DNA from: Alkalibacterium kapii
Lineage (GTDB): Bacteria; Bacillota; Bacilli; Lactobacillales; Carnobacteriaceae_A
Length of the DNA stretch: 64,000 bases
NCBI RefSeq assembly: GCF_007988865.1
Contig: NZ_BJUY01000002.1
Location: 1-64,000, forward strand
Direction: 5' to 3'
Shown here: piece by piece, positions 1 through 9,048 of the stretch
Numbering within the stretch: the stretch's first letter is position 1
Layout: each line of letters begins with the position of its first letter
Program-made: the position numbers and the translations under genes
Notes under the pieces: generated by a model
The model's input: the letters and a program-made list of their open reading frames with translations, nothing else
Databases searched by the model: none
What the model was told of the DNA's origin: nothing

Positions 1-118
1 GAAGAATAGGTTTTGAGGTTTTTATTATGAGAGTGGTTTAGAGAAGTGTGAAAATGGATCGATGTGTTGCTCCACATGTTATACTGTTTATAAAAGTAGT
101 GAGAAAGAGGCGGCGGGG

Positions 119-676
119 ATGTTCACAAAAATCGTTGATGATGAGATTTCTCTGAAACTAAAAGAATATCAGGATAACGTAGAGTTCTTCCAACTGATCG
201 ATGCTTCGCGTAAGCATCTTCGTCCATTTATGGTATGGGTAAATAGTGTTCAGTCCGTGGAGAACGTGGAGGAAGTGACGCAACAGCATCTGCTTGAATT
301 CGTAAACAAGAAAGCGATGCATTGCCTGATTCTTTACAAAGGAAAAATTGCCGGTAGTATCAGTCTTCAGGATTTCGATTGGACGACCCGGTCAGCTGAA
401 ATTGGCTACTGGCTGGGTAGTGACTTTACAGGCCGAGGTATCATGACCCGGTCTGTCAGTACATTGCTGGATTATGCCTTTAGTGAGCTGGATTTACATA
501 AAGTAGAAATCTGGGCAGCCGAAGAGAATACAAAAAGTCGACAGATTCCTGAAAGACTAGGCTTTACACAAGAAGGTAAACGGCGGGATAATGAATATAT
601 TAATGGAAAGTATCTGACGATGGTCATATATGGTTTGCTTAAGGATGAGTGGCAGCAAATGAAGTATGTTTTTTAA
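119..676 (+). CDS. GNAT N-acetyltransferase, RimJ/RimL type
   Basis: This 185-residue protein transfers an acetyl group from acetyl-CoA to an amine. Family members modify ribosomal-protein N-termini or small molecules, and the substrate here is unknown. The GNAT core is visible: an N-terminal strand with the HLRPFMVW segment (residues 33-40), the acetyl-CoA loop TGRGIMTRSV (104-113), and the RimL signature ending in IPERLGF (143-149). The reading frame is open from 62, but the ATG at 119 is preferred because it follows a purine-rich GAGG stretch and gives the family's usual N-terminus. The gene stands alone, followed by a possible weak terminator. The family call is firm and the function is not. 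Confidence 0.85.
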   Translation: MFTKIVDDEISLKLKEYQDNVEFFQLIDASRKHLRPFMVWVNSVQSVENVEEVTQQHLLEFVNKKAMHCLILYKGKIAGSISLQDFDWTTRSAEIGYWLGSDFTGRGIMTRSVSTLLDYAFSELDLHKVEIWAAEENTKSRQIPERLGFTQEGKRRDNEYINGKYLTMVIYGLLKDEWQQMKYVF

Positions 677-702
677 CATCCAATAATGTAAAAAAACGCT
701 GG

Positions 703-740
703 CTACGCCTTCCTTTTTTAAGAGAGGTGTAGTTTTCTTT
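703..740 (+). terminator. possible weak rho-independent terminator
   Basis: CTACGCCT (703-710) can pair with AGGTGTAG (725-732), with one G-U pair, and is followed by a T-rich run. The loop is long (14 nt), so this is tentative. Confidence 0.4.
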
Positions 741-1158
741 TATTATGAACATTAATTATGATAATAAATTGTATTTGGTGCCGAACAACTTAAAATAAGT
801 GCTGTTTTTCCTTGATCATATCGTTCTTTCACACATTCAGACTTCGAAGAAGAACTAAACCTGTCGAACATCACTATTTTCGACACATTCTCAACTCACC
901 ATAACTTCGAATCAACTGAACATCAAGGCATTCTTCAACGTAATTACTACCCTAAACAGCCCCAAAAAAATCCCAGCCTGAAAAATACCAGAAAGGAATT
1001 TGGTGTGTGATAGCAACATTTTTCATAGGCTTTCGAAGCAGTTTTTTTCATTTAAGTATATGGGATTATTATTCAGTGAGGATATGTTATGATTAATTGT
1101 GAACGTTGTATGATAAATGAATGAATTTATTGTAAATTTAACTCAGTGAGGTTTGTTT
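741..1158. repeat. intergenic stretch with degenerate 52-bp-period repeat (family B)
   Basis: No gene is visible between the acetyltransferase and the GT2-GtrA gene. At about 812-945 it holds two or three degenerate units of the repeat better preserved at 47.95-48.35 kb. TCGAAC at 864 and CTGAAC at 916 are 52 nt apart, and the first is followed by TTCGACACATTC (879-890). A more diverged unit may begin near 812 with TTCACACATTC at 828-838. The rest is AT-rich and shows nothing else. Confidence 0.55.
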
Positions 1159-2229
1159 ATGAGAAACTGTATGATCGTCATACCTGTATTAAATCCGAAT
1201 GAGGCTTTCCTGCCTTATGTTGAACAACTGATAAAGGAACAATTTCCCTTTATCGTCATCGTAAATGATGGCAGCTCGAAAGATAAGATACCAATTTTTG
1301 ATGAGCTGTCTGAGTTGCCCGAAGTGACTGTATTGACCCATGCTGTCAATCTAGGTAAGGGGCGCGCTTTGAAAAACGCCTTCAATTATATAATGAATGA
1401 ACCCGAGTTTGTTACATATGATGGTGTGATCACAGTCGATGGGGATGGACAGCACGAAATTGATGACGTGATCGCACTTTGCCGTAAATTGGAAGAAAAA
1501 AACGATGAGTTGGTGCTGGGCGTCAGACTTTTCGATAAAGAAAACGTGCCCTGGACAAATCGTATGGGGAACGGGATTACCAAGCATCTTTTTGGGCTCT
1601 TATATGGCAAAAAAATAAATGATACGCAGACGGGACTAAGAGGGCTGCCTGCCGACATGTTATCGCATTTTGTAGGAATCGAAGGTGAGCGTTACAGTTA
1701 TGAAACGAATATGCTGATTGTCGCGGTTCAAAGCGGCATGGCATTGACAGAAATTCCCATAGAAACAGTATATTTAGATGATAATAAAGAGAGTCATTTC
1801 AACAAAGTAAAAGATTCAGTGGACATTTATATGTTGCTTTTCAAAAATTTTTTTAAGTTTATCAGTGTTTCTTTAACATCCTTTTTGATTGATCTCTCAT
1901 TTTTTCAAATCTTTCTTCTGGTATTCAGTTTTTTAATTAAAAGAAACCAGATTATCACAGCCACTATTTTAGCTCGAGGTATATCCAGTTTATTCAACTT
2001 TACGCTGAATAAGAAATGGGTATTTGAAAGTGACCGCGAGTGGAAACAGACCTTTTTCAGTTATTATGCACTTGTGGCCGTGACAGCAATCGTATCGGGA
2101 CTTAGTGTGTACTGGCTGTTCAAGTTGACGAGCATCGAGGAACTGGTTTTAAAGATTTTCATTGATGCGATCCTGTTTACTATTAGCTACCGCATTCAAA
2201 AGTCACTGATTTTCACAGCAAAAAAATAA
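1159..2229 (+). CDS. GT2 glycosyltransferase fused to a GtrA membrane domain
   Basis: The N-terminal half is a family 2 (GT-A fold) glycosyltransferase of the dolichyl/polyprenyl-phosphate sugar synthase type, which transfers a sugar from a nucleotide-sugar to a lipid carrier. Visible motifs are VNDGSS (35-40), the GKGRALK loop (67-73) and the metal-binding DGDGQH (94-99). From about residue 228 the protein becomes a GtrA/DPMS-like domain with four hydrophobic segments and the NKKWVF motif, thought to help flip or hold the lipid-linked sugar. The chosen ATG has GTGAGG seven bases upstream; an in-frame TTG at 1153 is less well placed. A wall or teichoic acid glycosylation role is inferred. A second, stand-alone GtrA protein lies at 11.05 kb. 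Confidence 0.85.
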   Translation: MRNCMIVIPVLNPNEAFLPYVEQLIKEQFPFIVIVNDGSSKDKIPIFDELSELPEVTVLTHAVNLGKGRALKNAFNYIMNEPEFVTYDGVITVDGDGQHEIDDVIALCRKLEEKNDELVLGVRLFDKENVPWTNRMGNGITKHLFGLLYGKKINDTQTGLRGLPADMLSHFVGIEGERYSYETNMLIVAVQSGMALTEIPIETVYLDDNKESHFNKVKDSVDIYMLLFKNFFKFISVSLTSFLIDLSFFQIFLLVFSFLIKRNQIITATILARGISSLFNFTLNKKWVFESDREWKQTFFSYYALVAVTAIVSGLSVYWLFKLTSIEELVLKIFIDAILFTISYRIQKSLIFTAKK

Positions 2230-2281
2230 AACTAGTCCCGTCGCTCAAGTATAGGGTAGCTTGGGCGTATGAACTAGTTTT
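2228..2281. terminator. bidirectional rho-independent terminator
   Basis: AAAACTAGT (2228-2236) pairs perfectly with ACTAGTTTT (2273-2281). An inner stem CGCTCAAG/CTTGGGCG has one G-U pair. It lies between convergent genes and can serve both strands. Confidence 0.85.
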
Positions 2282-2285
2282 GAGA

Positions 2286-3002
2286 TCAGTTTGAGATTAT
2301 AGTTTCTGCGGCAAACGAATCGGCGCGAGATTTTGTGACTCCATATTCAATTGCATGGCCTGTATCTAAATAAGTGATCTGTTCTGTGACAGCAATAGGA
2401 TCATTTCTATCGACATTCAGATAGCGCGCTTCTTCGTCGTCAGCTTTTTTGACAGTGAAGAGGCGATGGGCGCTTTGTATATTTAATCCGAGCTCTTTTT
2501 TTACGTAATGGTAAATAGAATTCTCCAGATGTTTTTTTTCAAGGCCCGGTACACTTTCTATAGGCATAGCAGCCTTTTCTAAAGCTGCAGGTTTATCATT
2601 GATGTACCTTACTCTGTAAATGTTATAAACAAAACTTCCCGGTTTTAGATTCAGCTTGTCCATCACGGTTTCGTCCGCCTGTCTGACATCGAATGCCAAG
2701 ACTTTACTTGTAACTTTATTGTCGCCTTTACTGTGAGCGGCTGTAAATCCATTTAGCTGATTGATTTGAGTGATCCGCTCGATTTCTTTTTGACTCAAGT
2801 CTTTTACAAAAGTACCTGAACCGCGACGCTTGATGATCAGGCCTTCGTCAACTAATAAATCCAGGGCACGCTTGACTGTCATCTTGCTTGTGTTGTAGGC
2901 GTCACACAGGTCTTTTTCAAATGGTAGCTGCTCGGTGGCAGTATATTCGCCACTTACGATTTTATTTTTAATATCAGTATATATTTCTTCATATTTTTTC
3001 AT
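2286..3002 (-). CDS. GntR/HutC-family transcriptional regulator with UTRA domain
   Basis: A 238-residue repressor-type protein. Residues 1-70 form the winged helix-turn-helix of GntR proteins (LPFEKDLCDAYNTSKMTVKRALDLL, followed by the wing RRGSGTFV). Residues from about 95 to the end match the UTRA ligand-binding domain, which senses small molecules, often amino-sugar phosphates. It is transcribed away from nanE, so control of nanE by an N-acetylmannosamine- or N-acetylglucosamine-phosphate-type signal is a reasonable inference. The ATG at 3002 is chosen over an in-frame GTG at 3014 because GAAGGTG sits upstream and the residues after it match the family start. Confidence 0.85.
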   Translation of the reverse strand: MKKYEEIYTDIKNKIVSGEYTATEQLPFEKDLCDAYNTSKMTVKRALDLLVDEGLIIKRRGSGTFVKDLSQKEIERITQINQLNGFTAAHSKGDNKVTSKVLAFDVRQADETVMDKLNLKPGSFVYNIYRVRYINDKPAALEKAAMPIESVPGLEKKHLENSIYHYVKKELGLNIQSAHRLFTVKKADDEEARYLNVDRNDPIAVTEQITYLDTGHAIEYGVTKSRADSFAAETIISN

Positions 3003-3019
3003 AACGCACCACACCTTCT

Positions 3020-3025
3020 ATTATA
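3020..3025 (-). promoter_or_regulatory. consensus -10 box for the gntR gene
   Basis: A perfect TATAAT is read on the minus strand, with no good -35. It is close to the start codon, which would give a very short 5' leader, so this promoter is tentative. Confidence 0.4.
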
Positions 3026-3110
3026 GTTGATTCACAATGTTTAATATAACACACCAAATCCTATACAATATGCCAATTTGTGACAACTATAAATATATCT
3101 GTTTTATAAA

Positions 3111-3133
3111 ATAACACGCTTTATACTTGTTAT
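3111..3133. promoter_or_regulatory. candidate regulator site: ATAACA-N11-TGTTAT over the nanE promoter
   Basis: ATAACA (3111-3116) and TGTTAT (3128-3133) are exact inverted repeats overlapping a plausible nanE -10 (TATGAT 3131-3136). A further ATAACA half-site lies at 3046-3051 near the regulator's own promoter. Binding by the adjacent GntR protein is inferred from position only. Confidence 0.4.
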
Positions 3134-3178
3134 GATATACTTAATAAAAGTAAAAATCAAGCACTTGGAGGGACTATT

Positions 3179-3859
3179 ATGTTAAAAACAATTAAAAACA
3201 AACTGATTGTGTCTTGTCAAGCTCTTTCGGATGAACCCCTTTATAGTTCATTCATAATGGGACGTATGTCCAGAGCAGCAACCGAAGGCGGGGCGTCAGC
3301 GATACGAGCAAATTCCAAGGAAGATATCGTTGAAATAAAGAAGCAGACTGATCTGCCGATTATTGGATTGGTCAAACGTCATTATCAGGGCGTTAATGTC
3401 TACATTACAGCAACAATAAAAGAAGTGGATGAACTGATTGATGCCGGGTGTGACATGATTGCCTTGGATGCCACGAAACAAGAACGACCTGATGGAGAAA
3501 CGCTGGAAGAATTCGTCAAGGCTATACGTAAAAAATATGATGATGTACTTTTGATGGCCGATACTTCCACCGTCCTGGAAGGAGTAGAAGCTGAGCGGTT
3601 GGGATTTGACGTGGTCTCTACAACGCTTGTAGGATATACAAGTTATACAGAAGATCAGTCGCTGTTTGAAGACGATTACGCGATGCTGAAAGAGTACGTT
3701 GAAAAAATAAGTATACCGGTCATCGCCGAGGGAAATGTAAAAACTCCTAAGCGGGCCAAAGCAGTCCTTGACCATGGCGCTTATGCTGTCGTGGTGGGCA
3801 GTGCAATAACGAGACCTCAAGTGATCACACAGCGGTTCATTAAAGAAATAGAGAGTTGA
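3179..3859 (+). CDS. nanE: N-acetylmannosamine-6-phosphate 2-epimerase
   Basis: NanE converts N-acetylmannosamine-6-phosphate to N-acetylglucosamine-6-phosphate in the cytoplasm, feeding sialic acid or ManNAc carbon into the amino-sugar pathway. The 226-residue TIM barrel has the usual length, and the family motifs are visible: SCQALSDEPL near the start, ADTSTVLEGVEAERLGFDVVSTTL in the middle, and the phosphate-binding VIAEGNV and VVVGSAITRP segments at the end. A strong TTGGAGGGA precedes the ATG. No nanA, nanK or transporter lies beside it, so it is a solitary epimerase next to its likely regulator and may act in salvage. Confidence 0.93.
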   Translation: MLKTIKNKLIVSCQALSDEPLYSSFIMGRMSRAATEGGASAIRANSKEDIVEIKKQTDLPIIGLVKRHYQGVNVYITATIKEVDELIDAGCDMIALDATKQERPDGETLEEFVKAIRKKYDDVLLMADTSTVLEGVEAERLGFDVVSTTLVGYTSYTEDQSLFEDDYAMLKEYVEKISIPVIAEGNVKTPKRAKAVLDHGAYAVVVGSAITRPQVITQRFIKEIES

Positions 3860-3879
3860 GCAAGATTGTATAAAAGAAT

Positions 3880-3918
3880 AACCCTGTAGTATTTACTTAG
3901 ACTATTTACTACAGGGTT
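3880..3918. terminator. terminator between nanE and the convergent reductase gene
   Basis: AACCCTGTAGTA (3880-3891) pairs perfectly with TACTACAGGGTT (3907-3918), a 12-bp stem between convergent genes. The T-run is modest on either side. Confidence 0.8.
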
Positions 3919-3941
3919 GAATATTTTCTATCTGTGTTATT

Positions 3942-4754
3942 TTATTTCCTTACATCCTTGATCTGATCTAATTTTTCGATATCTTCTTTTGAAATTTCAA
4001 AGTCAAGCTGTCTGTTTTCAATGATCCGTTTTTCGTGAGTCGACTTTGGAAGAGGAAGTGTATCTTTTTCTAAACAATAACGGATAGCTAATTGTGCGAC
4101 AGTGGCATCATATTTTTTGGCCATTTCTTTCAACTCAGTCAAACCTAAAATATCCCCAGTAGCTAAGGGTGAATAAGCTTCGACGACGATATTATTCTCT
4201 TTACAAAACGATATCAGTTCCTCTTGATCTTTACCGATGTAAAAAGGGATTTGATTTGCATGAGGCACAATGTCGCATTTATCTAAAATCGGTTTTAAAT
4301 TTTCAATTTCAAAATTTGAGACACCGATCGCTTTGATTTTTCCTTCATTATATAATTTCTCCATTGCTTTAAAAGACTGTATATTTGCTTCTGTATAATC
4401 TGCACCCTTTTCACCCCAAGGCCATGGTGCATGAATGAGGTAAAGATCTAGATAATCCACACCTAAATTTGTGATCGTGGTATTGAACGCTTCAACTGTC
4501 TCATCATAACCCTTTGTTTCTGCAGGCAGTTTACTTGTAATAAAAACATTTTCCCGATTTATGTTAAAGTCACGGATCGCCTTGCCCACATTTTCCTCAT
4601 TCTTATAAGCCAGAGCTGTGTCGATATGGGTATAGCCATTTTTCAAAGCCATTGTAACGGAGTCGTAAGCTTCTTCATTTGGGATCTGCCATGTACCAAA
4701 TCCGATACTTGGAATGGTGACACCGTTGTGAAAAGTAAAGTTCTCTTTAGACAT
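3942..4754 (-). CDS. aldo/keto reductase (2,5-diketo-D-gluconate reductase group)
   Basis: An NADPH-dependent carbonyl reductase of 270 residues. The full catalytic tetrad of the superfamily is present: D45, Y50, K75 and H108, in the motifs HIDTALAY, ITSKLP and LIHAPWPW. The IGVSNFE segment (near 143) and the C-terminal IPLPKST-like segment (LPLPKSTHEKRI) that grips NADP(H) are also there. The start is supported by TAGGAGGAAT. The substrate cannot be told from sequence; such enzymes in lactic bacteria reduce methylglyoxal and other aldehydes. It appears to be a single-gene unit. Confidence 0.9.
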   Translation of the reverse strand: MSKENFTFHNGVTIPSIGFGTWQIPNEEAYDSVTMALKNGYTHIDTALAYKNEENVGKAIRDFNINRENVFITSKLPAETKGYDETVEAFNTTITNLGVDYLDLYLIHAPWPWGEKGADYTEANIQSFKAMEKLYNEGKIKAIGVSNFEIENLKPILDKCDIVPHANQIPFYIGKDQEELISFCKENNIVVEAYSPLATGDILGLTELKEMAKKYDATVAQLAIRYCLEKDTLPLPKSTHEKRIIENRQLDFEISKEDIEKLDQIKDVRK

Positions 4755-4835
4755 ATTTTTATTCCTCCTAAATATAGTTATCCCTAATAAGTATAACGTA
4801 AAAAGATTGAAAATGCTTACTTAAGGTTTCTAAAG

Positions 4836-6596
4836 TCATTTGTAATCGACTAAAAGGAGAAATTCTCCGTCAATAACCGTCTGCTCTTCGATTTCAATTC
4901 GATTAACGATAACAATCAGGCGGTAGTCATCCGTTTCTTCGGTCCACTGCATGTCTTCAAGCGGTCGCGTAAGAGGCATTTCATTTGCTGCCGGTACTTC
5001 ATCGACCAATTCCGATAAGTCCTGCTGGAGAAGAACTGTATCATTTCCTAAAAGCTGAAAGCAGAGGTTTTCGCTTTCTTCAAGGATTCTAATGGCAAAA
5101 GCGTTGCGATTCAATGTAATCGTATCATTGTTCAGTTGATAAGTTGAAACGTCCCCAACTTCATCGATACCTTCAGTTGAAAGGACAAGAGGGTCTATCA
5201 TATCGCGTTCGATATAGGCATACGCTGGGCGTGTGACATCTAAATTTTCGTTGCTATCAAAATAGTAGTAATCAGAACTGAAACCAAAAGTACTCTCAAA
5301 GTCAGACGGGTAACTGAAATCATCAGGCAGCCAGTCTAAACACCCAAGTTTTTCCTGCTGGCTCAAGTAATTCATACTGTAACTGAAAGACACTTTTTCA
5401 TCAGCCGTCAATTTATCGACTAGGGTAGTCACTTGTCCTGAATCATCGATATGAGGTTTGGCAAGTTTGTTTATCTTGGCGGTCTGGTTGGTGACCCCGA
5501 TCGAAACAGCATCAATGATAGGTAAAATGGAGACAATGCCTAAACCGATCAGAAAATAAGGAATAAAGAATTTTTTAGAAGTGAAAAAAGTATAAATCAG
5601 GGTACTGACTATAGAGAACAGTCCAAAAAGTAATACGAAATAACGGCCATGTGTCAGTCCGATTTCTGCGGTTTTCATACCTGAAGAAACAGTCTGGAAA
5701 ATCGCAATGACGAGTAGTAGATAAGGATAAAAACGAATAAATAAACGGGAAATCCTTTTTGTAATTTTTTCAGATAAAAACAGCGTGATGATTCCGATGA
5801 CTGTATAACTGATCAGCATAGGTTCCAGTAAATTATCCTGCCAGAAATCACTTGAAATATTCATCAGGATGTAAACGATCAGGATCAAGCTGAAAATAAG
5901 GAGCAGGGGGGTAATGACATAGGCAACCAGGATTTCAAGTAAAGACATCATCTCTTTTGCTTTATCGATGTCTTTTGTATGCTTTTCTTCATCAAATACC
6001 GGTAATTGAGACAGAAAATAAACGGGAGTGATAAATTGAAAGATAACTGCAGCACTATAAGCAAACCACCGGTAGTTTAAATTGAAAATCAGTGTCGTGT
6101 ACGCAGAAAGTACGGCATTGACGCCAATAAATAAAATAAGTAAAACCAGCACACTGGAAAAGAAAGCTTTAATATAGATGATGAGTGAATCACTGAACGT
6201 CAGCCGATGGTTAAGCGTGGGCAGCACGATCAGTAACAAGGTGACAATAAAGTAAATGACGACTGTCCGCACCTGACCTGACTGATTGAAATCCATGGGT
6301 GCCTGGCGCAAATAAAAATAGTAACTTACCGGTAATATAAGACTGGACAGTTTAAAGATAAAAGTCCGAGCTTGGGTCACCTTGAATATTTCAGAAATAA
6401 GTTGAATGGAGACAAGAAGCAGTACACTTAACCCCAAGCTGATCAACTGATCAGTAAAATTTAAATCACCTTCTGAGTGAATGATCAGAAACGTTAGAGT
6501 GAGTGCTGCGACGAGTGATATGATAGCTAAAGGAAAGCGTGAAAAAGATTTCAGCCACAATATTTTTCTGTCTGTAAACCACTGTTTTATCAACAT
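4836..6596 (-). CDS. DUF4153 integral membrane protein
   Basis: A 586-residue protein with a long N-terminal membrane region of about a dozen hydrophobic segments (residues 20 to about 365) and a hydrophilic C-terminal domain of roughly 220 residues, most likely outside the cell. The arrangement and the FSDSLIIYIKAFFSSVLVLLI region fit the DUF4153 family, whose function is unknown. The start follows AAAGGAGATG. Expression is divergent from the CHASE-GGDEF gene, with about 245 bp between them; that gap contains an imperfect hairpin near 6720-6745 and no gene. Confidence 0.75.
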   Translation of the reverse strand: MLIKQWFTDRKILWLKSFSRFPLAIISLVAALTLTFLIIHSEGDLNFTDQLISLGLSVLLLVSIQLISEIFKVTQARTFIFKLSSLILPVSYYFYLRQAPMDFNQSGQVRTVVIYFIVTLLLIVLPTLNHRLTFSDSLIIYIKAFFSSVLVLLILFIGVNAVLSAYTTLIFNLNYRWFAYSAAVIFQFITPVYFLSQLPVFDEEKHTKDIDKAKEMMSLLEILVAYVITPLLLIFSLILIVYILMNISSDFWQDNLLEPMLISYTVIGIITLFLSEKITKRISRLFIRFYPYLLLVIAIFQTVSSGMKTAEIGLTHGRYFVLLFGLFSIVSTLIYTFFTSKKFFIPYFLIGLGIVSILPIIDAVSIGVTNQTAKINKLAKPHIDDSGQVTTLVDKLTADEKVSFSYSMNYLSQQEKLGCLDWLPDDFSYPSDFESTFGFSSDYYYFDSNENLDVTRPAYAYIERDMIDPLVLSTEGIDEVGDVSTYQLNNDTITLNRNAFAIRILEESENLCFQLLGNDTVLLQQDLSELVDEVPAANEMPLTRPLEDMQWTEETDDYRLIVIVNRIEIEEQTVIDGEFLLLVDYK

Positions 6597-6842
6597 AAGG
6601 CATCTCCTTTCAACAAGTTTATATGTTCACTAATTTTACGTTTTTCTGACAGATTTAGCAATGATTTGAACGGGTCGAAAAAAGTCATCCCAACCGAGAT
6701 CAAAAAATCACTGTATTATTTGCAGCACTTTAAACAAGTGAGCTGCATAAATTTTTGTGAATAATCGAATAAGTCAGGGTACATTTATTAACGATTTAGT
6801 GTATACTTACTATATTGATATATAGGGTGGCGGAGTGATAGC

Positions 6843-8195
6843 ATGAAAAAATGGGTATTCTCTTTTTTAATAGCTTTTTTAGCAGCCTTTCTTTTATTCA
6901 TACCTGTTCATTCGCTTCATCGCGAATACAATGAACAATTGATCGAAGAAGAACATACGGCCGCAAGCAAACACTTAGATCAGGTGGAAAATGACATAAA
7001 AGCACGACTTGACAGCAGTCTGTTTTACGCAGACTTTTTTGAGATGATCGTAAGTCAAAATCCCGGTATAGGAGAACATGAACTGCTGAAGTACAGCAAA
7101 CTTATTGTGGAGCGTAACCCCCTCATCGATAGTGTCAGTTTAGCTAAGGATGGTATTATAAATTTTATTTATCCGTTAAAAGGGAACGAAGAAATGATTG
7201 GTTTCAATTTGACAGCGGATTCAAAAGAAAAGATCTTTTTGAAAAAGGCACTGAAAGAACCTAACAGCGTGGCACAAGCGCCAGTCAAAACTGTTCAGGG
7301 AAGCAATAAAATTTTCAATCGGAAACCTGTGATCATCAAAGATACAGGGGTTGAAGAAATTTGGGGTTTCGCTAATGTGGTGATCGATTTCGATAAGTTA
7401 GTGGAGAGTACTTTGTTACCTGACCAGATATACATGTTTGAATCAGCCATAGTCGTCGAATCAGAATGGGCCGAACCGATGATTTTTGGAGATCCGGCTA
7501 TTTTTGAAGGAGATGCGTTAAGAACTTCTATTCATCTGCCGGAACATACTTGGAAAATTGCCACGCTGCCGATCGGTGGATGGAGCAGTGACGAAAATTA
7601 TCACCGATTGGAAACCGTTGTGTTTTACTTCTTCATACTTATTATATTCTTTCTGGTTATGTTTTTCGTTCTACAGTACTTCAAAAAACGAGAACTTTCA
7701 CGGATAGATGCTTTGACTCAATTACTTAACAAAAAAACATTTGAAATGCTGGTCAAGAAAATATTGCAAAGGTCCAAAAATAAGAATGGCTTGCTTTTAA
7801 TGGATTTTAATAACTTCAAAGAGATCAATGATACGTATGGTCATTTAGTTGGGGATCACATACTGACTATCAGTGCAAAACGTCTGATGAACTGTTTGAA
7901 AAAGGGGGATGTCATAGGTCGAATTGGAGGAGATGAAATAATGATTTTCGTTAAAGACGTAGAGACAGAAGATTTAAAAGTTATCAGTGAACGTGTCGTG
8001 CAGCAGGTCGAAAAGCCTGTTTCTTTAAATGGTTCAACCATCGTACCATCTGTTTCGATCGGGTTCATGCTGGTTGAGCGATGGCTGCCATTCAATGAAA
8101 TTTATGAAAATGTTGATAAAAAAATGTATCGTGAAAAGTCCAAGAAAAAAATGGAAAAAGTGACATCAAACCCCTGTTTTGAAACAGATTACTGA
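6843..8195 (+). CDS. CHASE-GGDEF membrane diguanylate cyclase (GGDEI variant)
   Basis: A 450-residue membrane sensor. One membrane helix spans 5-23, an extracellular CHASE-type domain lies at about 60-245 (NPLIDSVSLAKDGIINFIYP region), a second helix spans 258-279, and a GGDEF domain covers 285-440. The domain would make c-di-GMP from two GTP. The metal-binding D321 (LLMDFNNFKEIND) and the TYGHLVGD segment are intact. The signature reads RIGGDEI (360-366), so the final Phe is Ile, which may still allow activity. The inhibitory RxxD site is KKGD and so is degenerate. Its ligand is unknown. It stands alone, away from the pilus cluster at 34-45 kb. Confidence 0.85.
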   Translation: MKKWVFSFLIAFLAAFLLFIPVHSLHREYNEQLIEEEHTAASKHLDQVENDIKARLDSSLFYADFFEMIVSQNPGIGEHELLKYSKLIVERNPLIDSVSLAKDGIINFIYPLKGNEEMIGFNLTADSKEKIFLKKALKEPNSVAQAPVKTVQGSNKIFNRKPVIIKDTGVEEIWGFANVVIDFDKLVESTLLPDQIYMFESAIVVESEWAEPMIFGDPAIFEGDALRTSIHLPEHTWKIATLPIGGWSSDENYHRLETVVFYFFILIIFFLVMFFVLQYFKKRELSRIDALTQLLNKKTFEMLVKKILQRSKNKNGLLLMDFNNFKEINDTYGHLVGDHILTISAKRLMNCLKKGDVIGRIGGDEIMIFVKDVETEDLKVISERVVQQVEKPVSLNGSTIVPSVSIGFMLVERWLPFNEIYENVDKKMYREKSKKKMEKVTSNPCFETDY

Positions 8196-8249
8196 TCCAG
8201 CCAATTCTGTTAAAGGATTTTCTCCAGTTCTATTTTTTGAAATCATGAG

Positions 8250-8272
8250 ACCTTTCAAGGTAATCTAAAGGT
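8250..8272. promoter_or_regulatory. inverted repeat ACCTTT-N11-AAAGGT upstream of the SDR pseudogene
   Basis: ACCTTT (8250-8255) and AAAGGT (8267-8272) are exact inverted repeats lying just upstream of the reductase start. TTGAAA (8237-8242) and TAATCT (8261-8266) give a possible promoter with an 18-bp spacer. The layout resembles MerR-type operators, but no MerR gene is nearby. Confidence 0.4.
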
Positions 8273-8301
8273 ACAAGTCAATCTTTGAAAGGAGAAATAT
8301 C

Positions 8302-9039
8302 ATGAAATTGAAAGATAAAGTTGCTTTAGTGTTTGGCGGAACGTCAGGCATTTTAGAGGCTGCAGCAAAAGCATTTGCCGATTAAGGAGCCAAAGTCGTT
8401 GTTTGTGGTCGGGATAGAGATGATGGTCAAAGGATCGTTGACGAAATCAGAGCCAAAAATCAGGAAGCACTTTTTGCAGAAGTCGATATAACAGAAAGCA
8501 CCGAAATTAAAAAGGCAGTGGATAAAACGCTTGAGCAATATAACCAGATCGATATTCTTTATAATGGAGCAGGTATTCATGACAAGTACAAAACAGCCGG
8601 AGAAGTAGAAGAAGATGAGTATGAAAAACTGATGGCCGTTAATGTCAAGGGACCTTATCTAGCTGCAAAAGCAGTCATCCCGCATTTTCTGGAAAGAGGA
8701 GGCGGTATTATAATAAATGTCGGCTCACAAGCGTCTCACGTTGCCGGGCCGGGCGGTTCAGCTTACGTCACATCCAAACACGCCATAAAAGGTTTCACTA
8801 AGCAGTTGGCTTATGATTATGGTCAGCAAGGAATCCGAGCTAATCTATTGGCACCTGGCTATATCGATACGCCAATGACGGAAGGCATCCAGGATGAACG
8901 ACTGAATGATATACCCGCTGGACGTGCCGGGAAACCCGAAGAAGTTGCTGCACTGGCAGTATTTTTAGCTTCAGATGATTCCAGCTATATGCATGGAACA
9001 ACGGTAACGATGGACGGTGGCTGGGTCGTCGGGAGATAA
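8302..9039 (+). pseudogene. short-chain dehydrogenase/reductase, interrupted by a stop codon
   Basis: This is an SDR-family NAD(P)-dependent oxidoreductase of about 245 codons with a good RBS (AAAGGAGAAAT) and ATG at 8302. The frame holds an internal TAA at 8383-8385, between FAD and GAKVVVCGR, exactly where family members carry a charged or polar residue followed by GAKV. The cofactor loop is also altered: GGTSGIL replaces the usual GGxSGIG. The remainder looks healthy, with NGAG, the serine in NVGSQAS, YVTSK (catalytic Tyr and Lys) and the C-terminal DGGW. A fragment could start at GTG 8518 but would lack the nucleotide-binding end. I read it as a recent pseudogene; a sequencing error is less likely because two separate changes are present. 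Confidence 0.85.
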
Positions 9040-9048
9040 CAAATAGAA

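Noticed and set aside
1-118. Partial gene at the left edge
   Set aside because: No frame with recognisable protein similarity before the acetyltransferase start; the first 61 bases are too short to judge.
6721-6744. Hairpin upstream of the CHASE-GGDEF gene as a terminator or riboswitch
   Set aside because: The stem is bulged (GCAGC-ACTT against AAGTGAGCTGC), there is no T-run, and no further structure was seen.
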